From positions 1 to 53,669 of the forward strand of contig CAMDSO010000012.1 of assembly GCA_945906935.1 (NCBI GenBank): a stretch of 53,669 nt of DNA, given 5' to 3'. Under the pieces are notes generated by a model. It saw only the letters and a program-made list of their open reading frames with translations, was not told where the DNA came from and searched no databases. This DNA is from Bordetella parapertussis. Its GTDB lineage: Bacteria; Pseudomonadota; Gammaproteobacteria; Burkholderiales; SG8-41. The position numbers were made by a program, and so were the translations under genes. Below, piece by piece: positions 46,121 through 53,669 of this stretch (the first letter of the stretch is position 1; the number at the start of each line of letters is the position of its first letter).

Positions 46121-47062
46121 TCAGGACGCGGCCGCCTCGGCGCTGCGGATTTTTACAGCGTGGTCGATGGCACCGCTGTCCCATTCGGGCGCAATCATCA
46201 AAATAAAATCATAGAGGTAGTCGCGCAGATAGCTGTCGCGGCGGATGGCGATATGGGTGATGGTGGGCTCGAAGAGATGGCTGGCGTCGATTGCCGCCAG
46301 CCGACGGTCACGCGCCGGTTCATAGGCAACCGACGGCAGGATGGCGATCCCCAGCCCCAGTTCGACATAAGTCTTGATGACGTCGGCGTCGATCGCACTT
46401 AATACGATATTCGGTTCGATGCGCGCCTTGCCAAAGGCGCGCAACACCGCCGCACCGCCGGGAAAACTCTGATCCAGTGTCAGCAAGGGATACGCGGCGA
46501 GGCGGGCCAGTGTCAGGCGTTTCTCCTTGAGTAGCGGGTGTCTGGTGCGGGTGATGACGCTGCGCTGCAGGCTGGAGCAGGGCAACAGAACGATTGAGCG
46601 GATGGGGTCGGGCGGTTCGCTGCTGACACCGGCATCGGCGTCGCCAGCGGCCACCCATTGCGCGATCTGCGCCGGGTTGCCCTGGCGCAGCGTGAGTTGT
46701 ACGTCCGGGTGCAGACGCATGAAGTCCTTGATCACGCTGCGTAGAACATAGCGCGCGTAGATGTGGGTGGTGGCCACCACCAGGCGTTTTTTGCGCTGGG
46801 TGAATTCTTCGCCGATGCGACGCAGGATTTCGGCATCGCCGAGCATGCGGCGCGCCACATTGAGGATCGCCTGCCCGGGTTCGGTCACCCCGACCACGCG
46901 GTTGCCGCGACGCACCAGGATGTCGACGCCCAACTCGCGTTCGAGGAGCTGGATTTGTTTGCTGATCCCCGGTTGCGAGGTATGCAAGGCGGCGGCGGCG
47001 CGCGAGATATTGAAGCCCTGTTCGGCGATGCCGCGCAGGTAACGGAGCTGGGTCAGGTTCAT
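46121..47062 (-). CDS. LysR-type transcriptional regulator, CysB-like
   Basis: The 313-residue LysR protein has an N-terminal helix-turn-helix with SRAAAALHTSQPGISKQIQLLE (residues 20-41). The effector domain includes VVATTHIYARYVLRSVIKDF and GDADAGVSSEPP, a pattern close to CysB/Cbl regulators (ATTHTQARY, GxADxGIATE). Family knowledge links these to sulfur or organosulfur signals, though the Thr-Gln of the sulfate pocket is Ile-Tyr here, so the ligand may differ. It diverges from the ThDP-enzyme operon with a LysR-type inverted repeat in between, and is its probable regulator. Confidence 0.9.
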   Translation of the reverse strand: MNLTQLRYLRGIAEQGFNISRAAAALHTSQPGISKQIQLLERELGVDILVRRGNRVVGVTEPGQAILNVARRMLGDAEILRRIGEEFTQRKKRLVVATTHIYARYVLRSVIKDFMRLHPDVQLTLRQGNPAQIAQWVAAGDADAGVSSEPPDPIRSIVLLPCSSLQRSVITRTRHPLLKEKRLTLARLAAYPLLTLDQSFPGGAAVLRAFGKARIEPNIVLSAIDADVIKTYVELGLGIAILPSVAYEPARDRRLAAIDASHLFEPTITHIAIRRDSYLRDYLYDFILMIAPEWDSGAIDHAVKIRSAEAAAS

Positions 47063-47130
47063 CGGTTAGGGCGTCGCAGGGTTGTATTGGTAGAGCGGGG
47101 GCGGGGCGCCGCCCGACGTCGCATTTTTCC

Positions 47131-47174
47131 ATAAGCATTGGTTATCGATCAATACTCAAAGATTCTTTTATAAC
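47131..47174 (+). promoter_or_regulatory. LysR-type operator and promoter of the ThDP-enzyme operon
   Basis: The inverted repeat ATAA-N7-TTAT (47131-47145) fits the LysR T-N11-A rule. It overlaps a second imperfect repeat ATTG-N9-CAAT (47137-47153). A -10-like TATAAC lies at 47169-47174 with no good -35, as expected for an activator-dependent promoter. An AGGAGGAA ribosome-binding site follows before the first ThDP-enzyme gene. Confidence 0.5.
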
Positions 47175-47226
47175 ATACTGGGGGGCGGGGTAGACTGATA
47201 GCAGACCAACCAGGAGGAAACCAGCA

Positions 47227-48933
47227 ATGCCGAAAATGACCGGTTCGCGGCTATTCGCCGAAATGATGCAGGGTTATGGTGTTTCGCATATCTTTTTTGT
47301 GCCCGCTTTCATGCTCAAGGCGTTTGCCGAGATGGAAGACATGCCGATTGCACGCGTGATGGTGCACGGTGAAAAAGCCGCTGCCTATATGGCCGACGGT
47401 TATGCCCGCGCCAGTGGCAAACCCGGTGTTTGCATGGCGCAAATGATCGGCGCCTCCAACCTCGCTGCCGGCCTGCGTGACGCGCACATGGCCGGCGCTC
47501 CGGTGATCGCCATCACTGGTGGTCCGACCCCGGTGTCGCGCTACAAGCATGCCTATCAGGAAGTCGACGATATCAACCAGTTTGACCCGCTGACCAAGAT
47601 GAATGCACAGGTGGACGTGGTGACACGCCTGCCGGATTTGCTGCGCCAGGCCTTCCGCGTTGCCACCAGTGGTGCGCCGGGACCGGTGCATTTGCGGATT
47701 CAAAGCCACCTCGGGCAGATCACCGAAGCCGAGGCCGAGCTCGATCCCCTGGTCGAAACCATGTACAGCCAGGCCCCGGCGTTTCGTCCGGAGCCGGAAA
47801 TGCAGCGCGTCAAAGACGCGTTGGCGGCCTTGCTGGCAGCGCAACGTCCGGTGATCGTTGCCGGCGGCGGTGTAATGCGCTCGGGGGCAGCGGCGGAGAT
47901 TGTCGAACTTGCCGAGAAGCTCGGAATCCCGGTGGCCACCTCCTTGAATGCCAAGGCGGCGATGATCGACCATCATCCGCTCAATGTTGGCGTGCCCGGT
48001 GCTTACTCGCGCGATTGCGCCAACCGTACCTTGCTCGAATGCGATCTGGCATTTTTTGTGGGCAGCCATACCGGTGGCCAGCTCACCAACAACTGGATGT
48101 TCCCGCCGGTCGGTACGCGCGTCATTCAGCTCGACATTGATCCGAATGAACTCGGTCGTAACTATCCGAACACAGTTTCAGTATTGGGCGATGCCAAGAC
48201 GACGCTGCGTCACATGATCAATCTCGCGCCACAGCGTGCCGATGCGACCGTTGGCTGGGTCAAGCGCGCGCAGGAACTGGTGGCCACCTGGCGCAACGAA
48301 ACCGCCGAGATGCGTAACGCCGAGGTGTCACCAATCCGTCCGGAGCGTATTTGCAAAGCGATTTCAGAAGTGTTGCCGGAAAACGGTGTGGTGGTGTCCG
48401 ACACCGGACACGCCGGCATCTGGACCGCGCGTTACATTGAATTCAAACACGCCAACCAGCGCTATTTCCGTACCGCTGGTTCGTTGGGCTGGGGTTTCCC
48501 GGCGACGCTGGGTGTCAAGTGCGCGATGCCGGATCGTCCGGTCGTGTGCTTCACCGGCGACGGTGGTTTCTACTATCACATTGCCGAACTCGAAACAGCG
48601 CGCCGCCACAATATCAATGCGGTGATCGTCGTCAACAACAACAGCGCGCTCAATCAGGAAATCAAACTCAACGACCTTGCCTATGGCGGCAAGCAACGCG
48701 GTCGCGCTGAGGAAATGTGGAAATTCCCCGATGTGAATTTCGCCAAGATTGCCGAAGGCTTTGGCTGTGTCGGCATTCGCGTCGAGAAGGCCTCCGATCT
48801 GAACGCGGCGATCGCTTCGGGCATTGCGATGAATAAGCCGGTAGTGATCGACGTCGTCAGCGACACCTATGCGATTGCACCGCATCCGTGGACGCCGGTG
48901 GCGCGTGATTTCCATTCGTATCAGAAGGGCTGA
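47227..48933 (+). CDS. ThDP-dependent decarboxylase/carboligase, first paralogue
   Basis: Acetolactate synthase-like ThDP enzyme, 568 residues with three domains. The N-terminal Pyr domain has the catalytic Glu49 in VMVHGEKAAAYMADGYARA. The central domain has RPVIVAGGGVMRSGA. The C-terminal PP domain has the ThDP/Mg2+ motif from GDGGFYYHIAELETA to VVNNNSALNQE. It resembles ALS, glyoxylate carboligase and sulfoacetaldehyde acetyltransferase in plan, but none can be assigned, and no ALS small subunit is nearby. AGGAGGAA precedes the ATG. It is first in an operon divergent from the CysB-like regulator. Confidence 0.88.
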   Translation: MPKMTGSRLFAEMMQGYGVSHIFFVPAFMLKAFAEMEDMPIARVMVHGEKAAAYMADGYARASGKPGVCMAQMIGASNLAAGLRDAHMAGAPVIAITGGPTPVSRYKHAYQEVDDINQFDPLTKMNAQVDVVTRLPDLLRQAFRVATSGAPGPVHLRIQSHLGQITEAEAELDPLVETMYSQAPAFRPEPEMQRVKDALAALLAAQRPVIVAGGGVMRSGAAAEIVELAEKLGIPVATSLNAKAAMIDHHPLNVGVPGAYSRDCANRTLLECDLAFFVGSHTGGQLTNNWMFPPVGTRVIQLDIDPNELGRNYPNTVSVLGDAKTTLRHMINLAPQRADATVGWVKRAQELVATWRNETAEMRNAEVSPIRPERICKAISEVLPENGVVVSDTGHAGIWTARYIEFKHANQRYFRTAGSLGWGFPATLGVKCAMPDRPVVCFTGDGGFYYHIAELETARRHNINAVIVVNNNSALNQEIKLNDLAYGGKQRGRAEEMWKFPDVNFAKIAEGFGCVGIRVEKASDLNAAIASGIAMNKPVVIDVVSDTYAIAPHPWTPVARDFHSYQKG

Positions 48934-49030
48934 GACGGGTTGGTTGGGCATTAAAGGCTAGTTGGCACGGGGCGGTTCGCGGGAACATTCGCGGCCGCCA
49001 CCGGCATTTCTGTTCTGCAAAGGTAAAACA

Positions 49031-50725
49031 ATGGCAAAAAAAACCGGTGCACGTTATCTCGCGGAAACCCTGCAGCAATCCGGGGTCACGCATGTATTTT
49101 TTGTTCCCGCGATCCTGCTCAACGCACTGGCGGAAATGGAAACGCTGGGCATACGCCGCATCATGGTGCACGGCGAGAAAGCCGCCGCCTATATGGCCGA
49201 CGGTTATGCGCGGGCCTCGAACCGTCCCGGGGTGTGTTTCGGCCAGCATATCGGCGGCTCCAATCTGGCGGCAGGGCTGCGCGATGCCTTCATGGCGCGC
49301 TCGCCGGTGATCGCGTTTTCCGGCGGCCCTGCGCCGGCCTCGCGCTATCGCAACGCCTATCAAGAGATTGAAGATTTTTCGCAATACGATGCGACGACCA
49401 AAATGAACGTGCGGGTCGAAGATCCGACGCGTTTGCCCGATTTGTTGCGGCGCGCCTTCCGCGAAGCAACGACCGGTGCGCCGGGTCCGGTGCATCTCGA
49501 ATTACGTCAGCATCATGGCGACGTCACGTTGGCCGAAGGCGAGTACAACGCCGTCATCGAGGAAAAATACCAAAGCGTGCCGCCGTATCGCGTGCCCTCC
49601 GACAGCGCTGCGGTCGCTGCCGCCTTGCGGCTGCTCGCTGCAGCCGAACGGCCGGTGATTGTGGCTGGTGGCGGTGTTACGTGGTCGGGTGCGCAGGCCG
49701 AAGTACTCGAGTTGGCAGAAAAACTGCAGATTCCGTTGGCAACTTCGCTCAATGCCAAGGGCACGATAGCCGATAGTCATCCGTTGTCACTGGGCGTGAT
49801 CGGCCTTTATTCACGGGCCTGCGCCAACAAGGCGGTAGCCGAGTCCGATCTGGTGTTTTTCATCGGTAGCCAGACCGGCGGGCAGGTCACCACCAACTGG
49901 AAAGTGCCGAAGTTTGGCACGCCGGTGATCCATCTGGATATTGATGCGCGTGAGATCGGGCGCAATTACGACACTAAGGTCGGTTTGCTCGGCGACGCGC
50001 GTACGGTGTTGCGTCAGATGCTCGACGCGATGGCCGTTGTGCCGGCAGTCAAACACGATGCCTGGCTGGCGCGCGGGCAGGCGCTGGTGGCGGAGTGGAA
50101 ACAATCCTTCGCTGCGCTCTACGCCTCCGATGCGATACCAATGCGCCCGGAGCGCTTGTGCAAGGAAATCTCAAAGGCGCTGCCGGAAAACGGTATTGTA
50201 GTTTCGGATACCGGTCACTCTGGCATCTGGACCGGTGCCCTGATCGAATTTGAAAAGAAAGGCCAGCGTTTGATTCGTTGCGCCGGATCGCTCGGTTGGG
50301 GGCTTCCCGGTGCGATCGGTGTCAAATGCGCGCAGCCGGACAAAACAGTGGTTTGCTTTGCTGGCGATGGCGCCGTGTATTACCACATGGCCGAATTGGA
50401 AACTGCCGCACGCTATGGCATCAACATCGTGCTGGTGGTGAATAATAATAGCGCGCTCAATCAGGAAATACCGCTGGTAAATGGCGCCTACAAGGGCCTG
50501 CCCAATGAGAAGAACCGTGACATCTGGGGCTTTCTTGATGTCAACTTTGCGAAGGTTGCCGAAAACATGGGCTGCGTCGGCATACGCGTCGAGACACCGG
50601 CGGACTTGCCAGCGGCGTTTGCAAAGGCGTTTGCCGCCAACCGGCCGGTGGTGATTGATGTGGTGACCGATGAGCAGGCGATGGCGCCGGTGGCGTGGAC
50701 CGGCGGGGCGGGCACAGGCCACTGA
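49031..50725 (+). CDS. ThDP-dependent decarboxylase/carboligase, second paralogue
   Basis: The 564-residue paralogue of the preceding gene shows, by eye, well over half identical residues in the N-terminal 150. It keeps Glu49 (IMVHGEKAAAYMADGYARA) and the ThDP motif GDGAVYYHMAELETA to VVNNNSALNQE, so it should be active. ATG 49031 has an AAAGG site; the open frame from 48962 adds a poor leader. Two adjacent intact copies suggest different substrates or a heteromeric enzyme. It lies 97 bases after the first copy and 139 before a Bug receptor gene. Confidence 0.88.
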   Translation: MAKKTGARYLAETLQQSGVTHVFFVPAILLNALAEMETLGIRRIMVHGEKAAAYMADGYARASNRPGVCFGQHIGGSNLAAGLRDAFMARSPVIAFSGGPAPASRYRNAYQEIEDFSQYDATTKMNVRVEDPTRLPDLLRRAFREATTGAPGPVHLELRQHHGDVTLAEGEYNAVIEEKYQSVPPYRVPSDSAAVAAALRLLAAAERPVIVAGGGVTWSGAQAEVLELAEKLQIPLATSLNAKGTIADSHPLSLGVIGLYSRACANKAVAESDLVFFIGSQTGGQVTTNWKVPKFGTPVIHLDIDAREIGRNYDTKVGLLGDARTVLRQMLDAMAVVPAVKHDAWLARGQALVAEWKQSFAALYASDAIPMRPERLCKEISKALPENGIVVSDTGHSGIWTGALIEFEKKGQRLIRCAGSLGWGLPGAIGVKCAQPDKTVVCFAGDGAVYYHMAELETAARYGINIVLVVNNNSALNQEIPLVNGAYKGLPNEKNRDIWGFLDVNFAKVAENMGCVGIRVETPADLPAAFAKAFAANRPVVIDVVTDEQAMAPVAWTGGAGTGH

Positions 50726-50864
50726 GCGTCAAGTTGAGTTTCATCCACTCCCTGCGATGCTGTGGGGAGTGTGGGAGGGGAAGGCGTCAAGAAGATTCGC
50801 CTCCCTACGTTCGGGCCCTGTCGACCATTTTGGCGCGACAGGGAAATTGTCTCGGAGGAGTGCG

Positions 50865-51818
50865 ATGAGGATCAGGTCCAGGTGGTTACTTGCGGTGTCA
50901 TGTTGCGCAGCGATGACGGTGTCTGCGCAAAACTTTCCAGACAAACCGATTCGTCTGATTGTCGGCCCCGGCCCCGATGTGCTCGCGCGCATTGTCGGTG
51001 GCAAGATGGCCGACGGCTGGGGGCAGCAGGTGGTGGTGGATCAACGTCCCGGTGCCGGTGGTTTGATCGCGGCGGATCTGGTGTCCAAGGCGCAACCCGA
51101 TGGTTACACGCTGTTGCTGACGACCGGGGCCTACACGATTAACCATACCTTGTATCCCAAAGCGCCCTACAACCTGGAGAGGGATTTTGTTCCGGTCAGT
51201 CTGTTGGCGTCGATTTCATTTCTGGTGATCACGCCGCCTTCATTGCCGGTGAAAACCATGCCCGAACTGATTGCGCTGGCAAAGGCCAAGCCCGGCACGC
51301 TGAACTGTGCGCATTCGGGGCCCGGAACCACCGCCCATCTCGGTTGTGAAATGCTGAAGTCGGTGGCCAAGATCGATATTGTTTCTATCCCTTACAAGGG
51401 CACGGTGCCAGCCATTATTGACGTCGTCGCCGGACAGGCGCAGTTGATGTTTGCCGTCATGCAGGGCGGATTACCGCAGGTCAAGGCGGGCAAGCTAAAG
51501 GCGGTGGCCATCACCGGCAAGAAACGCCACCCGTCGATACCCGATGTGCAGACGATCAGCGAAGCGGGTTACGCCGGTGCGGATTTTGTGACCTGGAACG
51601 GCATCCATATTCCAGCGAAGACCCCAAAACCGATCGTGGCGAAGCTGAACGCAGAGTTTGACCGCATTCTTAAATTGCCGGACGTCAAAGACCGCATGTT
51701 CGAGCTTGGGCTAGATGGCGTTGGCGGCAGTGCCGAATCCTTCGGCGTTTTTGTGCAGGAAGATATCGCGCGCTGGGCCAAGGTGATCAAAGAAGCCAAC
51801 GTTAAGGCCGAGCAATAG
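50865..51818 (+). CDS. Bug/TTT-family solute-binding receptor with shortened ligand loop
   Basis: Periplasmic TctC/Bug receptor, 317 residues. The signal peptide ends TVSAQ, before NFPDKPIRLIV. The first ligand loop reads GPGPDVLAR, about three residues shorter than the usual PxxPGGxxDxxAR seen in the other receptors of this window. VVVDQRPGAGGLIAADLV and SIPYKGTVPAIIDVV are normal. GGAGGAG before ATG 50865 fixes the start; the long upstream frame overlaps the ThDP-enzyme gene. It is embedded in the ThDP-cupin operon, making it the likely receptor for that pathway's substrate. Confidence 0.9.
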   Translation: MRIRSRWLLAVSCCAAMTVSAQNFPDKPIRLIVGPGPDVLARIVGGKMADGWGQQVVVDQRPGAGGLIAADLVSKAQPDGYTLLLTTGAYTINHTLYPKAPYNLERDFVPVSLLASISFLVITPPSLPVKTMPELIALAKAKPGTLNCAHSGPGTTAHLGCEMLKSVAKIDIVSIPYKGTVPAIIDVVAGQAQLMFAVMQGGLPQVKAGKLKAVAITGKKRHPSIPDVQTISEAGYAGADFVTWNGIHIPAKTPKPIVAKLNAEFDRILKLPDVKDRMFELGLDGVGGSAESFGVFVQEDIARWAKVIKEANVKAEQ

Positions 51819-51831
51819 AGTCGTATCACTT

Positions 51832-51857
51832 GTCCTCAACCGGAGTCCTCAACCGGA
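51832..51857. repeat. Exact tandem repeat of 13 bp, two copies
   Basis: GTCCTCAACCGGA occurs twice head to tail between the Bug receptor and first cupin genes. It may be a replication slippage product or a protein-binding site; nothing more can be said. Confidence 0.85.
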
Positions 51858-51922
51858 AGCAACGGGTGAGATAAGCAACTGTTCGCTGTTGTGCATGGGT
51901 GAATGAAAAAGGGAGATGTCAA

Positions 51923-52591
51923 ATGGTCGAAAACGGCGGATACACATTGGTGCGCAAGGCGGACATCGTCTGGGAAGACCGCAAGAATGTCGACGGCTGG
52001 CCGAGTCGCGCCGGCATGTATTACGACGACCGCGACAACGAGTTGTGCATGCGCCTGATCGACTATCCGGTCGGCTCGGTGGAGCCGCGTCACACGCATC
52101 CCGGGGCGCATGCCACCACGCTACTCAGGCATAGCGCGGTCGTCGACGGCATTAAATTAAAACCTCTCGACGTGGTGCTCGGCCCGAGTAACGAACCGCA
52201 CGGGCCGCTCGATTATCGCGACAGCTGCCAGCTCTTCAGCGTGTTCGTCGGCAGCTTTTATCACAGCGAGGTTGAAAAGCTCGGCACGGAAAAACATTAC
52301 CGGCTGATTCAATCCGACGATATTGCATGGACGCAGGCCGGCACTGGCGTCGAAGAAAAAGTGCTGGTCGACCGCGGGGTCGGCAAGCTGCTGTTAAAGG
52401 CGGTGCGTTATGCGCCCGGCACGATGTTGGTGAATCCGCCGATGATTTGCGCACTGCTTGCTTTCGGCAGCGCAGAGGTAGGGGCGGAGAAACTCGATGA
52501 GTGGGATTTTGTGTATGTAAAGCGTGGACTGGCACACGCGCCGATCAGTTTTCCGGCCGGTGCGACCTTGCTCACCGTGGCATTGCAATAA
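51923..52591 (+). CDS. Duplicated-cupin protein
   Basis: The 222-residue protein has two cupin barrels. The N-terminal one has the metal motif VEPRHTHPGAHATTLL (about residues 57-72), with closely spaced histidines. The C-terminal one (YAPGTMLVNPPMICALLAFGSAEV) lacks histidines at the equivalent place and looks non-metal-binding. GGGAG precedes ATG 51923. It lies 104 bases after the Bug receptor gene and 41 before the next cupin. Dioxygenase, isomerase or simple binding roles are all possible; function unknown. Confidence 0.75.
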   Translation: MVENGGYTLVRKADIVWEDRKNVDGWPSRAGMYYDDRDNELCMRLIDYPVGSVEPRHTHPGAHATTLLRHSAVVDGIKLKPLDVVLGPSNEPHGPLDYRDSCQLFSVFVGSFYHSEVEKLGTEKHYRLIQSDDIAWTQAGTGVEEKVLVDRGVGKLLLKAVRYAPGTMLVNPPMICALLAFGSAEVGAEKLDEWDFVYVKRGLAHAPISFPAGATLLTVALQ

Positions 52592-52632
52592 CGCTTCGCC
52601 GCGTGCGAAGAACTTCAGGGAGGTAACAAACA

Positions 52633-53193
52633 ATGAATGACGGAATCAAACCGGTTCGCCGCGTCGTTACTGGTGTCGACGCCCAGGGCCGCTCGAAAGT
52701 GTTGATCGACAGTGCGGCACCCGGCGTGAAGGCGAACACCTTCAAAAAAGGCACCGGCATGACCGACATCTGGTTATGGAATGAATCTCCAGCACCGATC
52801 GGCGGCGATCGCGACGACGGCGATGTCGAGTTTCATTTCGAACCGCCGGATACCGGTGGACGGCTGCGCATCGTGCAATCGGATTGCAAGCCGCCGGTTT
52901 ATGACGCGAGCACCGATAAATACATCACGGCTGAGCATGCGCCGAACAAGACTCCGGGCGGCACCTGGGAGCGCGGCAAACAGAATTTGTACAACACGCG
53001 TATTCATAAATCAGAGACTGTCGACTACGGCATCATGCTGTGGGGCGAGCGTGTGCTCGTCACCGATGCCGGCGAACATGTGCTGACGCCGGGCGACGTG
53101 GTGGTGCAGGTCGGTAGCTGGCATCAATGGTCGGACCGCAATATAGGCAGCCAGATGGCTTTTGTCATGATGGCCGCACCGCTGGACGAATAG
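52633..53193 (+). CDS. Cupin-domain protein with intact metal motif
   Basis: The 186-residue protein has an N-terminal extension (KPVRRVVTGVDAQGRSKVLI), common in a cupin group of proteobacteria and fungi, and a C-terminal cupin. Motif 1 is HKSETVDYGIMLWGE (His125, Glu128) and motif 2 is TPGDVVVQVGSWHQW (His164), so a metal site is likely. A GGGAGGTAA ribosome-binding site precedes the ATG. It shares its N-terminal pattern with the next cupin, only 9 bases downstream, indicating duplication and coupling. Catalytic role unknown. Confidence 0.82.
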   Translation: MNDGIKPVRRVVTGVDAQGRSKVLIDSAAPGVKANTFKKGTGMTDIWLWNESPAPIGGDRDDGDVEFHFEPPDTGGRLRIVQSDCKPPVYDASTDKYITAEHAPNKTPGGTWERGKQNLYNTRIHKSETVDYGIMLWGERVLVTDAGEHVLTPGDVVVQVGSWHQWSDRNIGSQMAFVMMAAPLDE

Positions 53194-53202
53194 GAAAAAA
53201 TC

Positions 53203-53669
53203 ATGAGCGAAAATACCAAACCGGTACGCCGTATCGTTGTCGTTGACGAAAACGATAAATCGAAAGCACTTTGTGACGGGCCGTCCCCGGATGTGCGCAC
53301 CGATCCGGCGCGCCCCGGGTTTTCATCCACGCGCATCTGGGTCACCGACCGCACGCCGGCGCGTATCAAGGGGGTGAGCGAAACGCTGCACATGCCGCAC
53401 ACGATAGAACCGCCCCCGGGCGGCTCGGTCTGTCGCGTGATGACTTTTCCGCCTGACGACGTTTACAAGGGCAAGGTCGGAGCGAAGGAAGTGGCTGCTT
53501 ATTTTGCCGCGATGGGTTCGCCCGCTGCGTCGACCTATGCGGCGAGCGCACCGCATCCGTATATGCAAAAGACGCGCACGCTGGATTTCGCACTCATCAT
53601 CGAAGGTGAAATCACGCTGGTGCTTGACCTTGAGGAAGTGCGCTTAGGGGCGGGCGATACGGTCGTATT
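53203..53669 (+). CDS. Cupin-domain protein lacking motif-1 ligands, cut by window edge
   Basis: Starts MSENTKPVRRIVVVDENDKS and is open at the right edge after about 155 codons. It is a paralogue of the preceding cupin. The segment aligned with that protein's HKSETVDYG reads QKTRTLDFA, so the motif-1 His and acidic residue are replaced by Gln122 and Arg125. A metal site of the usual kind is therefore unlikely unless His118 substitutes. The rest (LIIEGEITLVLDLEE, LGAGDTVV) is a normal cupin barrel. Position 9 bases after the previous stop implies translational coupling. Confidence 0.8.
   Translation, partial: MSENTKPVRRIVVVDENDKSKALCDGPSPDVRTDPARPGFSSTRIWVTDRTPARIKGVSETLHMPHTIEPPPGGSVCRVMTFPPDDVYKGKVGAKEVAAYFAAMGSPAASTYAASAPHPYMQKTRTLDFALIIEGEITLVLDLEEVRLGAGDTVV

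Noticed and set aside
50744-50778. Hairpin CCACTCCC / GGGAGTG between the second ThDP-enzyme gene and the Bug receptor gene
   Set aside because: No T-run follows, and it lies within an apparent operon, so a terminator call is not supported.

Overview
The window looks like chromosomal DNA of a GC-rich betaproteobacterium, probably of the Burkholderiales. The reasons are the contiguous mdh / sdhCDAB-sdhE-gltA-sucAB-lpdA arrangement, a Burkholderia-type H-NS homologue, a GTP-dependent PEP carboxykinase and six Bug/TTT-family solute receptor genes. I see no rRNA, tRNA, CRISPR array, insertion sequence, phage or replication origin.

Layout. Positions 1-13000 hold the central carbon block: mdh (minus, cut by the left edge) diverges from sdhC-sdhD-sdhA-sdhB-sdhE-gltA-sucA-sucB-lpdA, followed by a zapE-type ATPase. 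At 13-16 kb an AcuI-type acrylyl-CoA reductase and propionyl-CoA synthetase (prpE) suggest propionate/acrylate activation. At 16-20 kb are recQ, a small coiled-coil protein with a terminator-like hairpin in its leader, an H-NS-like gene behind a very AT-rich tract, and a membrane-anchored degenerate J-like protein. At 20-25 kb are a Gfo/Idh oxidoreductase coupled to a Bug receptor gene, a second Bug receptor, a YgfX-like membrane protein (relative of the SdhE partner), and a GST flanked by two decayed scraps that look like MFS transporter ends. pckG follows at 25.3-27.1 kb with a strong terminator.

From 27 kb to the right edge the window is accessory catabolic DNA. One minus-strand group encodes a zinc alcohol dehydrogenase, a two-domain PEP-synthase-like protein lacking the PEP-binding barrel, and two D-2-hydroxyacid dehydrogenase-family proteins. 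A separate transcript encodes an M24 'pita-bread' protein with an altered metal site. A further minus-strand operon encodes two Gfo/Idh oxidoreductases, a Bug receptor and a CocE-type hydrolase. Then come a beta-hydroxyacid dehydrogenase, a molybdenum hydroxylase large subunit without its usual partners, a Bug receptor, a SET-domain protein, an Old Yellow Enzyme gene broken by two frameshifts, and another Bug receptor.

The last segment (46.1-53.7 kb) is the most system-like: a CysB-type LysR regulator diverges from a plus-strand operon of two tandem ThDP-dependent decarboxylase/carboligase paralogues, a Bug receptor and three consecutive cupins, the third apparently lacking motif-1 metal ligands. 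The substrate cannot be read from the sequence. I infer uptake and breakdown of carboxylated compounds that feed the TCA and gluconeogenic genes on the left.
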